From: Parelaphostrongylus tenuis
Taxonomy: Eukaryota > Nematoda > Chromadorea > Rhabditida > Metastrongylidae
Length of the DNA stretch: 64,000 nt
Assembly (NCBI GenBank): GCA_019055375.1
Contig: JAHQIW010000119.1
Location: 186,001-250,000, forward strand
Direction of reading: 5' to 3'
Under the pieces are notes generated by a model. It saw nothing but the letters and a program-made list of their open reading frames with translations. It made no database searches and was not told where the DNA came from. The translations under genes and the position numbers were made by a program. Below, piece by piece: positions 35,440 through 46,570 of the stretch. Each line of letters opens with the position of its first letter. Positions within the stretch are counted from its first letter, which is position 1.

Positions 35440-35690
35440 ATAGCGTTATGCCACTGTGAGGATCCCAATACTACTAGCATTCAATTCGTTTTTTTCGCCT
35501 TCTTTTCGAACGCTGTAGAATACCGGTTGAGCACGTTTCCCTGCAATCTCGAGGATAGCATGGCTGTGGCGTTCCATAGGGTGCTCGTTGTTGACTGCGG
35601 AGCGTGGCGGAGAGCCGAAGATGAACCCCGCGCGCCGGGACGAGCATACAAGCACTAGTCCACGGCGCGCCGGATTTCAATCTAGTTCTT
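35440..35690. repeat. Dispersed repeat R1, longest copy, GC-rich end
   Basis: It shares CACTGTGAGGATCCCAATAC, ATTCAATTCGTTTTTTTCGC and CCTGCAATCTCGAGGATAGC with 3440-3620 and 21800-21900. The segment 35570-35660 is unusually GC-rich (for example CCCCGCGCGCCGGGAC), in contrast with the A-T-rich surroundings. Confidence 0.45.
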
Positions 35691-35795
35691 TAAAGTCATT
35701 GTTCCGTTGTGTCAGCTCATGACTAGGGAAAAAATGATTAAAATAAGCTCGAAGGGCTAATAAAAAGGTTTTGAAGAGCCCCAGTTACCGTGCCC

Positions 35796-35815
35796 ACGTA
35801 CTTTATAGCGTACGT
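35796..35815. promoter_or_regulatory. Near-palindrome upstream of receptor exon 1 (unit C)
   Basis: ACGTACTTTATAGCGTACGT lies 134 bases before the ATG of unit C. It has the GTAC-TATA-GTAC plan of the element in unit D (60737-60756) and resembles that in unit A (2121-2140). Confidence 0.45.
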
Positions 35816-38800
35816 GCAGTGCGTTCCAGTTAAAAGAGAATCGCATGCGTAGGGATAGTATCCTCTGCTTGAATTTTATTTTCTTGAACTGTTTTTTGGC
35901 GTATAAAGTGCTTTGCATACTCATAAATAAAAACTCACGTATTTCTTAGATGGTACCGCCTTCAAGCAAACCGCCGTTTGTTCAATCGCCAAATATTGAA
36001 GTTTCAACGATCATGGCCGTGGTGAGTCAAATGCTGTTTTTTTATATCGATAAAAGTGACAGCGTTATTGGAATTCTGTTCTAAGTCATTAGGCACCTCG
36101 TATATAGCTTTCACTGCTGCCTGAGTATTTCTTTTCTAAATTTTGAAAGTACGTCTTAAGCCTTTAGGAAGACTAGTGAAGGCATCTCTAGTGGTAGCCT
36201 ACGTTATGGCTTCCTCGCAGTCCTCATCAGTACCGCATGTCTTTCCGTTCAGCTCTACAACTAATGTTAACGGCGCCAAAAAAGTATTACTTTTTCGTCA
36301 AGTGAATGATCACTGCTTCATCGCAGGCGTCATCAGTATCACATGTTTCGCGCTCAACTCTACAACTAACGGTAGCGGCGATCTGTGTGGCAATCTTTCA
36401 ATGTTATTGATTGTCGATTGCATGGCTTACGGTTGTTAGGGATTTCTTCTTCTTCCACAATGACTTCGATTGCCGGTCAAGCAAGTCTCTTTGTAGCCTT
36501 GGAGGAATTCAATCTAAGGCTTACTTGGATTAATTTCAAGAAATTGTTGACAGAGTGGTCAAACCAGTACGCTCACTAATCACCCGTTCATCGCACCCCT
36601 CTCAATTTAGTGTTGATTTTGTGCAATGGTTTCCTCCCACATCTAACTACGACTCTTGATGAGATATGGTATTCACAAACTTTTTAAATGCACATCTGTA
36701 ACTCAATATAAACTTTTATTTAACCCATTCGATACCGCCCAACCACAGCATGGCCGGCCAAAATCCAAATTGTGTCAATGACACGAAATTGATACACATT
36801 GGAAATGTGTTTATTTAACAATTACTGCCTAAAGACGTGGCGAATTAACTCCTCAGAATTATCGTTCTATGGTTCGCTTCAGTTTCCCCTCTTGCTCAGA
36901 GAAAAGAAAATTTCATTTCAAAAAAGGCAGATTTCAAAGGATAGTGCTCTGATCTCATCAATTAACGGATCTGCGAACATTTGTAAGAATAATTCTGAAA
37001 AGTTCACAACGTTATGCACACTATTTCTAACATATGGTTTAGTTTGGATTGATTAAGGTTATAAAATCAATAGTTTTTCGGACTAATCCAACTTTAAATC
37101 GCAGGGAGAAATGCCTCGTGATCACCCGCGACATGAGTCAGTATATATAACTGTTGTTTTGATGGGAAGGGTGCATTACGAGCCTATGTGTTCTCATTCC
37201 GATAATCTCCACTTGAATCATTCAGCGGAACACATATAAAAAGCGGTGATTATGTTGAGAGTTGATTTTGTGCTTAATGCGATTGAAATCTAGGTCTGGT
37301 GATTTTTTCTAAGGGAGTACTGGAGGTGTTTGACTGATTGTAATGCGCGCAATTTGACCTTTCCAGGCTCTAAAGAAGGCGAACCGCCGAAACGTTACCT
37401 GTTTGATAAAGATTGATGTAACACCTTGCGTTATGCTTGAAAAAGAAATTACGAATTATTAAAGCGTGCCGTGGTCAATAGACAGTCGGTCTTGGGAATT
37501 GTTAGAATAACTATAAGCAAGATTCTTTTCGACTGACAAAATGAAGCATTATCACTAAGGCAAAAATTATCTTAGCTTGACATGATTTGAAGTTTCTCAG
37601 ACGCCGCAAAGAGCATCGAGTCATTCCAAACTTCATAGAACGAAAACGACTTCACGCGATATGTGGTGTAGCAAAGGACAGTCATCGAATACTGGATAGC
37701 GAGATGAAAGTACTACGCGCCTGTCTACAAAGCAAGCAAGACAAGATGTACGCTATGTTGAAGAAGTGCGCGGCGAAGGAATATTGATCAGTATTTGGAA
37801 GGCAACCTCTAAAAGAGAATGCTTGGTGGGTCGAAGTTTATTTGCGAATCCATCAATTTGAATGCTGAAGCTACTCAAGGAAAATGTTCGATGATCTTTT
37901 GAATAGATCGCATAACATGATTTTGAGAAGCATAAGGATACCGCTGATGAAGATCGAGCAACTCACATTAGAGCAAATAATGTACCATGAAATCCAAAGG
38001 TCACGGTGTTATATGGCATAACTCTCTCTGATGGTGCGCGTTCGCTATTAGAAATAGGCCCAAGCTTCTCACCACCTCAGTCCATTTTCAATGTATCCTG
38101 GCGTATGGTTGCATATATGCATATAACTTACATGAACTGCAAGATAAACTCCGTGAAAGGCCAAAGATGAAGAGACCAATAGGAATCAACAACAAGTGAA
38201 TGGTGTACCAATACCACCATTTCCTCAGCCGTTCTACAGGCAACAAGACCACAGTGAGGAGACTGATAGAAAATTCCGGAAATTTGAGGGCGAAACCCTT
38301 ATTCACTATCGTGCAAAGCGGTTTCACTCGAACTCCACCGAACTACAAATGCTAACATGAAAGAGGTTCGAGAGTTGATAAGAGAAGAGAGGATAAGGCC
38401 ACTAGTTATTGGTATGGGTGTAGAGTTTGTAGATATTCCTCAACGTCAAATATCGCAATAACGAATGAGCATCTCGAAGATGTTGGACTTTACTGATTGT
38501 CTTCTGTAAAGGAATTTGAAAGGCAAGACCGCAAATTAAACAATGAGTGGGTCCATACGGAAAAAGCGTCTAGTTTGACACCATCTAACATTTCGCAATC
38601 AAACATCCAATCACCAAGATGTCCTGTCTTACTTGTAAAACACATGAGTTAGTATCCACTGATGGACTATTATCTACCGATCCATCTATATCCAAGGTTA
38701 GACTCATCATCAGTTGTGTAGGCGGCCTGACGGGTAAATAGTATGGTTTTTGATGTTAGCAACATCCCCAGTGGCTACGACACATTCCAGCCAATATGAC

Positions 38801-39031
38801 CAACACTCAGATGTTCCTGGAACGTTTACGTCATGCCGATCCGAACAACGCGTACGTAATGGAGTCATTCAATGTCACTGTTCTCTATACCAACGTGACG
38901 AATGATACTGCATTGCAAGTCACAAATCAGCTCCTGATACAACACCAAAGAGCTGTAAATATGCATGGCTTGTCGATTCAGCGGTTCATGGTTCTATCAA
39001 AGGAGTGCCTGAAGTGCTAAATATTTACATG

Positions 39032-42000
39032 GTAAGGGAAACATCCACGGAGCTCCCTCTTTGAGGGATCCCGCCCGGTTAGTCGCGAGGGCACGTGGCG
39101 CATTTCCAGGTGGTGGATAGGAGAATAAAACGCGAACCAAAAGCGACCGTGTGCTTTCCAGAGACGCAGGTGGATTCAGGGGAGAGCACCCCTGCTTCTG
39201 CAGCGCCGACATGGCAGAAACTCTATTTCTACGAGTCAAGTCGGCCAAAAGCCTGCAATCAAGCGGCTGGGAAGTACATGGGAGGCGATTAGGAGTCGCC
39301 TCCAACAAATGAGCTCCTCCTGCTCCTCCGAGAGAGACTGGCAAGCTACTCGTGAGTACCCAGCCCCCACGTTTAGAGCCTGGCAAGCTATACGTTGGGT
39401 ATCAAAATGCCAAAAACAGTAACAAATATGGGCCTCATTCCCCTGACCCCGAAAGAGCTCCTGGTACGGCAGCGCCAGGTAGGACGAGTACGGAGAGGCT
39501 GCTAAAATCTCAGGGCCGAAATAGGCTGCCAAGATCGAAACGGACTAAAATGACGATCTGTACCTACAACGCAAGAACCCTTGCTCACGAATCCGTTGTA
39601 GAAGATCTATTGATTCAAGCAAGAAGAATAAGGTACGACGTCACTGGCCTGGCTGAGACGAGAAGGCGCCATCCTATTCACGATGTTTATGACACCGGAG
39701 AAGAACTGTTCCTTGGTAACATGCGATCGCAGAGGTGTCAGCGGCGTTGGCGTCCTCGTCAAATCGAATTTGACCGTGAGCATTGATTCGTTTGAATAAC
39801 TAACAACCCGTATCGGACGATTACGGTTAAAACGATGTGGTTCTATGCCGGCTTTGGCAATCTATCGTTGCTTACGCACCAACATCAAGCTATGACGAAG
39901 ACGAAGTCGAAGCGCTCTATATGACCCCGAAAAGTTTTTCAGAGAAGGTCATACTTTCTTCAAGGTCATTGACGGAGATTTTAACGCAAAAATTGGACCT
40001 AGAAGAACGTCTTAAGAACGTCACATAGGGACCCACGGACTAGAATGGAATGAACAGGCTGGGAGGCTATCTAAGTTTATCATGACGACTCAAACCATCC
40101 ATGGTAACTCGCAATTCTAAAAGCCTCTTTCTCAGCGACGGAAGTGGGAGTCTCCCAATGGAGAGCACGATAACGAAATAGATTACATCTTAGTAAATCA
40201 AAGGCTTTGCCTGACCGATGTCGCTGTTGCTTCCTATGTTCTACACGGGATCAGACCATCGCCTCCTTCGCTCAACGTTCCGATTTTCGAGGACAGGAGA
40301 GAAAGCCGCTAAATTCAAACAACGAAGTCCCAGAACTACCATAAACTGGGATGTATTCAAATCATTAGTCGGCTCTTGGGAAAATACCGTTGTCGACAAC
40401 ATCGGCGAAGAATACGATCGACTCGTTGAATATCTTCACGTTAGCGCTAAAAAGCCGAGAGTCCTAAGGTCACGAAGAGACGCTTGTCTCCGCAGACACT
40501 CGAGCTGATACGTCAACGTGGAATCGCACGAGCTGCAGGCAACCGAAACCTTACGTCCGAACTTGCGAAACGCTGCAGAGAAGCGATAAAAGAAGACCTC
40601 AAAGAGAGGAGTAGCAGTCATGGCAGAAGCTGCAGAGGCTGGGAAGAGCATTCGCAAAGCCCAGCGAGGCTTCGCCAACTATAAGACCAATGTGATTGCA
40701 CTCCGATACCCTGACAGAACACTTACAGCTTTGAGAAGGGCTATGGAGAAAATCATCCACCAATACTACTCGGATCTCTCCGCTAGCCATGTCCTCTTAC
40801 CGTCATATGAATTGAAAGAGGACGAGTATGAAAATGGAGAAAACTTATCTTGATTAGCTGACGCGAGGTTGGTAAAGCAGTTGTGGAAATTCGGCTGACG
40901 TTTCGGCGACCCGCCTTCTTCAGAGCCTGGACGTATATAGTATTAGAGGACGAATATGTCGTTCCACCGGTCCTCCTTCCCAAATCCAACATGCTATATC
41001 GTCGTCGAAGAACAGAACAACACCCGGTCCAGAGAGGATTAGACCTGAACACCTGGAGAATCGCCGCCAGTTCATCAACACCCTGGCTCGGCTCTTCACT
41101 CGCTACCTGTCAGAATTGCTAGATCCCTATTCAATGGAAAACCAGCAAGACCGTACTGTTGTTCAAAAAGGGAGACCTTCACGACATAGGCAATTATCGC
41201 CCAATCTGCTTGCTGTCCGTTGTCTATAAACTCTTTACTCGAGTCATACTAAACAGGATATGAGAGAACACTGGACGAAGGACAGCCATGCGAACAAGCA
41301 GGGTTCCGAAAAGGATTTAGTACCATAGACCACATCCACACGATTACAAGACTCATTGAAGTTTCGCGAGAGTACAAACAACCACTCTGTCTCACTTTTA
41401 TCGATCTGACGAAAGCCTTTGATTTAGTGGAAACAGAAGCGGTTATAGAGGCTCTGGATAACCAGGGCGTCCCTACTCTGTACATAATGATCCTTCGCGA
41501 GCTTTATAAAGATTTCACGACCAAAATATCACCATTCTACAATAATATCACCACTGACGTGAGAAGAGGGGCTCGACAACGCCATACATTTCGCCAAAAC
41601 TATTCACTGCTACCCTACAATATGTCATGGAAACATTAGAATGGGACGAAATGGGAGTGAAAATTGACGGCCGACAATTAAACCATCTTCGCGTTGCTGA
41701 CGATATCGTTCTCATAACACCAAACATCAGCCAAGCGGAACGAATGTTGACCGTTTTCGATAACGCCTGTGAAAAGATTAGTCTTCAACTAAATTTAACG
41801 AAAACAATGTTCATGAGGAACGGATGGGTTTCTAATGCCCCATTTACTCTCAGCGGAACGACAATCTCCGAATGCTCCAGTTACGTCTATCTAGGTCGTG
41901 AAATCAACATGATCAACGACCTAGCTTCAGAGTTGAGCAGGAGGAAACGAGCGGCTTGGGGAACGTTTAAAGCATCGAAGATGTAGTGAGGAGGACAAAG

Positions 42001-42512
42001 AACTTCCGCCTCCGTGCCCACCTTTTCGACTCGACAATTACCACTGCCCTAACGTAGAAACCTGGTCGCTACGTAAGCAGGATGAAAAATCACCTGGCGT
42101 TATCTAACGCGCAGTCGAAAGGTCGATGCTAGGAATATCCCGTACCTCGCAAATGAAGAAAAAATTCAAATTCCGACCTACGTCAACGATCGAAAATCAG
42201 AGACGTCGTTCTACACGCCACGATATTGAAAATAAGGTGGACCGGACAGGTGATGCGCTTCAACGACAACCGATGGACGAGAGCCGTTACCGGCTGGATT
42301 CCTCGGGACGTCAAGCGCTCTAAAGGAAGACCACTGACCCGTTGGTCCGGTTTCTTCACAAAAGCGATAGAAGAAAGATATGATGCTCAGCGAATCGCTA
42401 GAGCGAGCAGGACCCCACTGGGCTACTCTCGCACGCGATAGAGAAAATGGAAGAGTTGCTGGTACCCGCTCGAGTCACTCGACGATCAGCGCGACGACAG
42501 GTATACAGGTGT
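39032..42512 (+). mobile_element. RTE-clade LINE inserted in the Penelope-like element
   Basis: Almost full-length non-LTR retrotransposon. 5' region 39032-39540. Apurinic-type endonuclease begins at 39550 with MTICTYNARTL, then VTGLAETRRR and GEELFLGN, and ends with TGSDHRLLRS near 40240. A linker follows. The reverse transcriptase runs from about 40945: [66 protein letters not shown] (catalytic box, Val for the usual Phe/Tyr); KISLQLNLTKT; YVYLGREIN. The C-terminal region has RWTGQVMRFNDNRWTRAV and SKGRPLTRWSGFF to about 42440, then a short non-coding tail. At least five frameshifts or stops make it inactive. It splits the reverse transcriptase of its host element. Imperfect TTTACATGG and TATACAGG at the junctions may be a target duplication. 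Confidence 0.85.
40831..40944 (-). mobile_element. 114-base Penelope-derived insert with 14-base target duplication
   Basis: It is flanked by AGAGGACGAGTATG (40817-40830) and AGAGGACGAATATG (40945-40958), which repeat the LINE codons for EDEY. Minus-strand reading of the insert gives GGCTCTGAAGAAGGCGGGTC and GCCGAAACGTCAGCCGAA, the conserved terminal hairpin of the Penelope-like elements here. It is therefore probably a short, 5'-truncated or non-autonomous Penelope product inserted into the LINE. Confidence 0.7.
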
Positions 42513-43805
42513 GGGGAAAAATTTTACTCAAATGAGAGGGCTGGCGATTGGGCAACGACTGGCACCTAGCCTGGCGATTGCCTTTATGTCGAAAGTGGAA
42601 GCACCAGTGATTTATCTCCGGCCATTAATCTATTGTAGGTAATAGATGATTGTTTGGTTATCTCTTCCACTTGATAGGTGCTAAGTAATTGCTTTAGATT
42701 GTCGAATGAACAGTCAGAGTATATAATTCCACCCGTGAGATACCAGAAGATGATGGCTCCCTTTCTTGAACGTGCAAATAAGCTTAAGTGATAAAGGTTA
42801 TATTTCAAAGTGGTACCGAAAGCCAAGTAATAAGAACCTGTTCAATATCTCTTTTTTCATCACTCACAAACGAAAAAGGCGCTAGTAAAAAACATGTTTT
42901 AAAGAACAGCAGCCAATGCATGTACCGGGGAGTAGCAGAGAGTAGAATCCGTAAAACTGGCTCGAGAAATAGCACTTCTAATGGATACAATTTAAGCCCC
43001 TCGGCTTAGGTAAAGAGGAAACAACACATTTTCGGACGAAAATTCGATGATTTTTTTCTTCTTTTCAAATGAGATAAGTACAGCCATAAAACGCTGTTTG
43101 AAAAAAGCACGTTCAGAGCAATCGGTAGCTGTCATTGAAATCCCACCGAATACTTTGAGGCGCCAAATAGTTCGTAACCGCTTATATGATCATCTGTCTA
43201 TAAAAGATTGTAAGATATGCCCTAACTGCAGAGACGGTGATTGCATGAGCGTAGGTCTACCTATTCTCGTGCAAAGCATGCATCGATGAATGTATTGGCG
43301 ATACGGGTATGCCGCTCTATGCCCGCATAGAAGAACACCTAGCTGACAAGCGTCACAATAGACGGAACACCCCGCTAGGTACATATAGCGCATAAAAACA
43401 CGACGGAGTAGAATTGGATATCAAAGTCACCGTTTTTTTGCAGGAGCATGAAACATCGGTGCGAAAGATTTTGGGAGACTTTTGGATCAACACGACCAAC
43501 CCAGCCATAAACCGCAGAGAGGAATGCCTCGTGATCACATGTGATATGAGTCATGATATAAGACTTGTTTTGATGGACAGGGTGCATTGCCAGCCTATGT
43601 GATCGCCCTCTGGTGATCTTCACTTGAATAAAATCTAGATCTAGTGATTCTTCTAGAGAAGTAATGGAGATGTCTAACTAATTCGATTGCACAAACTTGA
43701 CCTCTCCAAGCCCTCAAGAAGGCGAACTGCCGAAACGTCAGCTGTTGAATAAAGATCAATGTGACACCTCGTGCTTGGCTTACAGAAGAAAATTAGGAAT
43801 TTATC

Positions 43806-44648
43806 GGGAAGGATATAGTCACGGCATAGGGTTGCTCAGCCCTTTATGAACATATTGGTTTGTTCAGGATTTGTGAGATACCTGTATGTCTCTCGTGTAA
43901 ACGTCATAGTATAATTTTTCAACGCTTTGCCACACTTTCCGAGGGTGAAAAGTCGCCGGAAAGGATGAAAATTAGTTGCAGCACCTTATGCGTGCCAAAA
44001 GAGTGGTCAAATAAAGAGTCCTTGATAGTTGCGATACTGTGGCGTCGTTTTGGCAAAATTATTCCTAGGGGTGCGTGTGGTAGTAGACGCTCTTCCCATT
44101 GGAGTCGGTGAGTTGACTTTGCTTTATTAAATAAGCGCTCAACTTTCCAAAACTATCGGAAGAACTCGGTACAGGACTAGCGATATTTTAATATCTTGGG
44201 ATTAACAAAGATACTCGGAGAAACTCAACATTTGGTTGTAATATGAATTGAGAAGCATTTTTTTACAGCTACGCGTTGCTACATATTGCTCTCGTGACGT
44301 TACGAAGAGGAGAGCTGGCCTACAAGATTCTTCTTCACCAAATACTTGTAAAACTTTCTACTTACCAATAGCAGCTATAAAGGAAAGAATGTCCTTTGCG
44401 ACCATATCGCCTTCTAAAGCGCACAGCTCTGTACAATCGGAATACATGAGCTTGCCCATGCACTAGGAAATGTTATTCAATTAATGAAGTTTATTCCAGG
44501 TTGTGACCATCGTTTCAATGCTATGGATTCAAATTCGTGGCTATCTCAAACTAACCTAGAATGTGGTGTTATGTGTCTTGTTACTGGAGACTCAAAAAGC
44601 TATGGGATTATATGGCTACAGAGCAAAACGAAGATCAACGAATTTCAG
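43806..44648. other. Rest of intron 1 of unit C
   Basis: Frames of 72-83 codons at 43860-44111 and 44248-44466 carry no recognisable domain. No repeat was recognised. Confidence 0.3.
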
Positions 44649-45076
44649 GTTGCAGTATTTGGCCTGGTCTCAAACGGCGCTACTCTACTAGCCATACAAT
44701 ACACTCGGCCTTGTGGAATTCATTTGGTCTGTTGAGTCTCTGACACAGTATCGCTAATATGGTTGCTCTACTCATCTTCGTGCTCTGGATTACACCAAAT
44801 ACGTTACTGTGAATATCTATGATATCTAAATCCACAGATTCTGGGGTAATTGGCTGTGATATATGTGACCTAAGATGTTAGTAAATAGATTGCTGCCAAG
44901 GTTACGGCAATTGCATTGATGTTTCCTTCTGGTGAAAATGACGAACGACTGAACAAGTTAACGTGCTCAGCAGTTGAATACGGAATGAACATCCCTGCAA
45001 TAGTGAAGTTGTAAAGTACAGCGATGAAATCACAAATTAACTCTGTTGCGATTCATTTTTTTTTTGAGAAAGCACT

Positions 45077-45382
45077 TCATCGTATGAAAATTTGAAAATT
45101 TCCCATAGTACTCATAAATGAAATAAAATTCATTCCAAATAAGGTCACTTGCGAAGCGCATTTCAGTTGAGTGGAGGTATCGAAAGACTCCATTAGACGG
45201 ACGCTATTGGGACGCGCATTATGTAGATAATCTAGGAGAATGTGAGTGTTCGTAGATGGAGTGGAATATGTTTTGACAACCGCAATTAGGAAGAAACCAT
45301 AATATTCTGTGCCTTGATTCCTTCGCCTAGCTGATGATTGGTCTAACCATAATTGCCGATAGATCAGTGATTGCGAGATCAT
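45077..45382 (-). mobile_element. Penelope-like reverse transcriptase fragment
   Basis: The minus-strand frame has NTHILLDYLHNARPNSVRLM followed by ESFDTSTQ. This corresponds to NTQMFLERLRHADPNNAYVM and ESFNVTVLY of the element at 38.8 kb. Motif A Asp is present but the following residues are degraded. It lies in intron 2 of receptor unit C. Confidence 0.5.
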
Positions 45383-45849
45383 TACTGGGAGCTAGCTTAT
45401 GGATAATATACGCAAATAACATAGACTTGTTGGCATTTTGACTTTGAGAGACTATTTGAGATATAGTAGATAATTTCAAGCTTGTCGCTTCCACCACTTT
45501 GACCCATTTGCTGTCAGTTGTCAAAATTTCAGGACTGATTTTCGATTTCTCCTACAGAAGACGAACGATAGAACAGAGCATCTTCAAAATCCTTCTTCTT
45601 CATCTCAATAGCTAAACGAGAAATTGCATCGCTCTCCCTACTCCTACCATTAAGAGCAATTTGATATTTATCAAATCGCGTATATCGCAACTTTCTTTTA
45701 GCTTCATTTTTGGGTGTTATTGCCTAAAGAACGGCTGAGAAAACAATGGTCTCCATATTTTCTTTTCGGTTTATCCGTTAGTTGAGCACCAACTCGACCT
45801 TACAGAAAATGACTATTTTGCGCTTGTTTTAGACGATTAAACTATCTTT

Positions 45850-46570
45850 CGATAGCTTAAGTCAAGAGAATTTGAAAGGTGTATTACAACTTAAAAAAGA
45901 CAGTGTTATTGCGCTGAAAAACAAGAACAATATTTTGTCCCTCATTAGAAGATTTCTAGCTGAGCAAAGCTTTTCCTTTGAAGTTTCACTAACCAATCGT
46001 TCTATCAAATCTCAAGAATTTTGATAATTCAGTTGTTTTTTGAGATGGACTTGGTATAACACCGTACCAGCTAAAAAAGATTGGGTTGCGCAAAAAGGGT
46101 CACTTAAACGATCTTCGCTTGACTTTGATCCAATGGGAAATTCGTGTTTTTTGATCGCTCCTGAAATTTAAATAATCAATCGATAGCTTAAGTCAAAAGA
46201 AAATGGAGAATGTATTTCACTTTCAAAAAGACCTTGTTATTGCGCTGAAAGTATTGATTCATGTTGTGCATGTGCTCTGAAAGTCTTTTTGGTTGAGACG
46301 CCCTGTGCGCTCGAGTGTAAAACTCAACATTCTTTTAGTTCTTATGAAGCATTAAAAAGTTCGTCAAAAACACCAAAAGTAGTTTTGGAATCCCTGAGGT
46401 TTGACCTATCGTTTGGTACCTGAAACTGTAAAAAGAGGCCTTCGTCAGCAAGAAATCTTTCAATGAGGAATAAAATATCATTTTTGCTCTTTTAGCGCAA
46501 TAACAAGGCCTTTTTCAAGATGGAATACCCTGTCCAATTTGATTTGTGCTATCCAACAACTATCTAAACC
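45850..46570. repeat. Fold-back repeat with an extra direct copy
   Basis: AAAAAAGACAGTGTTATTGC (about 45893) recurs directly near 46226 (AAAAAGACCTTGTTATTGCG) and inverted near 46495-46525 (CGCAATAACAAGGCCTTTTT). CGATAGCTTAAGTCAA precedes both direct copies. The inverted arms extend over about 130 bases, including CCTCATTAGAAGATTTCTAG with CAAGAAATCTTTCAATGAGG. No coding sequence is visible; it resembles a fold-back MITE. Confidence 0.5.

Larger units (their letters stand above)
33190..35949 (+). other. Duplicated upstream flank of receptor unit C
   Basis: Blocks near 33200-33300 and 33660-33960 align with the flanks of units A, B and D. A 73-codon frame at 34275-34496 is unrecognised. The stretch at 34800-35190 (STLQAE-like on the minus strand) is shared with 59040-59340, and a copy of repeat R1 lies at 35440-35690. 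No gene of its own is seen. Confidence 0.4.
37055..43805 (+). mobile_element. Penelope-like element, nearly full length, split by a LINE
   Basis: Retroelement with LTR-like repeats at both ends: 37100-37460 and 43507-43805 share the C-terminal coding end, the GGTGCATT...CAGCCTATGTG block and AAGAAGGCGAAC.GCCGAAACGT. Coding starts near 37587 (RRRKEHRVIPNFIERKRLHA), followed by LSDGARSLLEIGPSFSPPQS (~38025). The reverse transcriptase opens at 38796-39020 (ESFNVTVLYTNV, motif A, with Asn where the catalytic Asp is expected). It resumes after the LINE at 42516 with MRGLAIGQRLAPSLAIAF; the second catalytic box reads IDDCLVIS behind a stop. The thumb lies at 42780-43010. The GIY-YIG nuclease region (43047-43390) has CKICPNCRDGDC, but its GIY-YIG core is frameshifted. 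Many stops; it is dead. It sits in intron 1 of receptor unit C. Confidence 0.8.

Noticed and set aside
38997..39386. A 129-codon minus-strand frame as a gene
   Set aside because: It is antisense to the 5' region of the RTE LINE and crosses its junction with the Penelope element.
39032..42512. Active RTE LINE
   Set aside because: All domains are present, but at least five frameshifts or stops and a 114-base insertion break the coding region.
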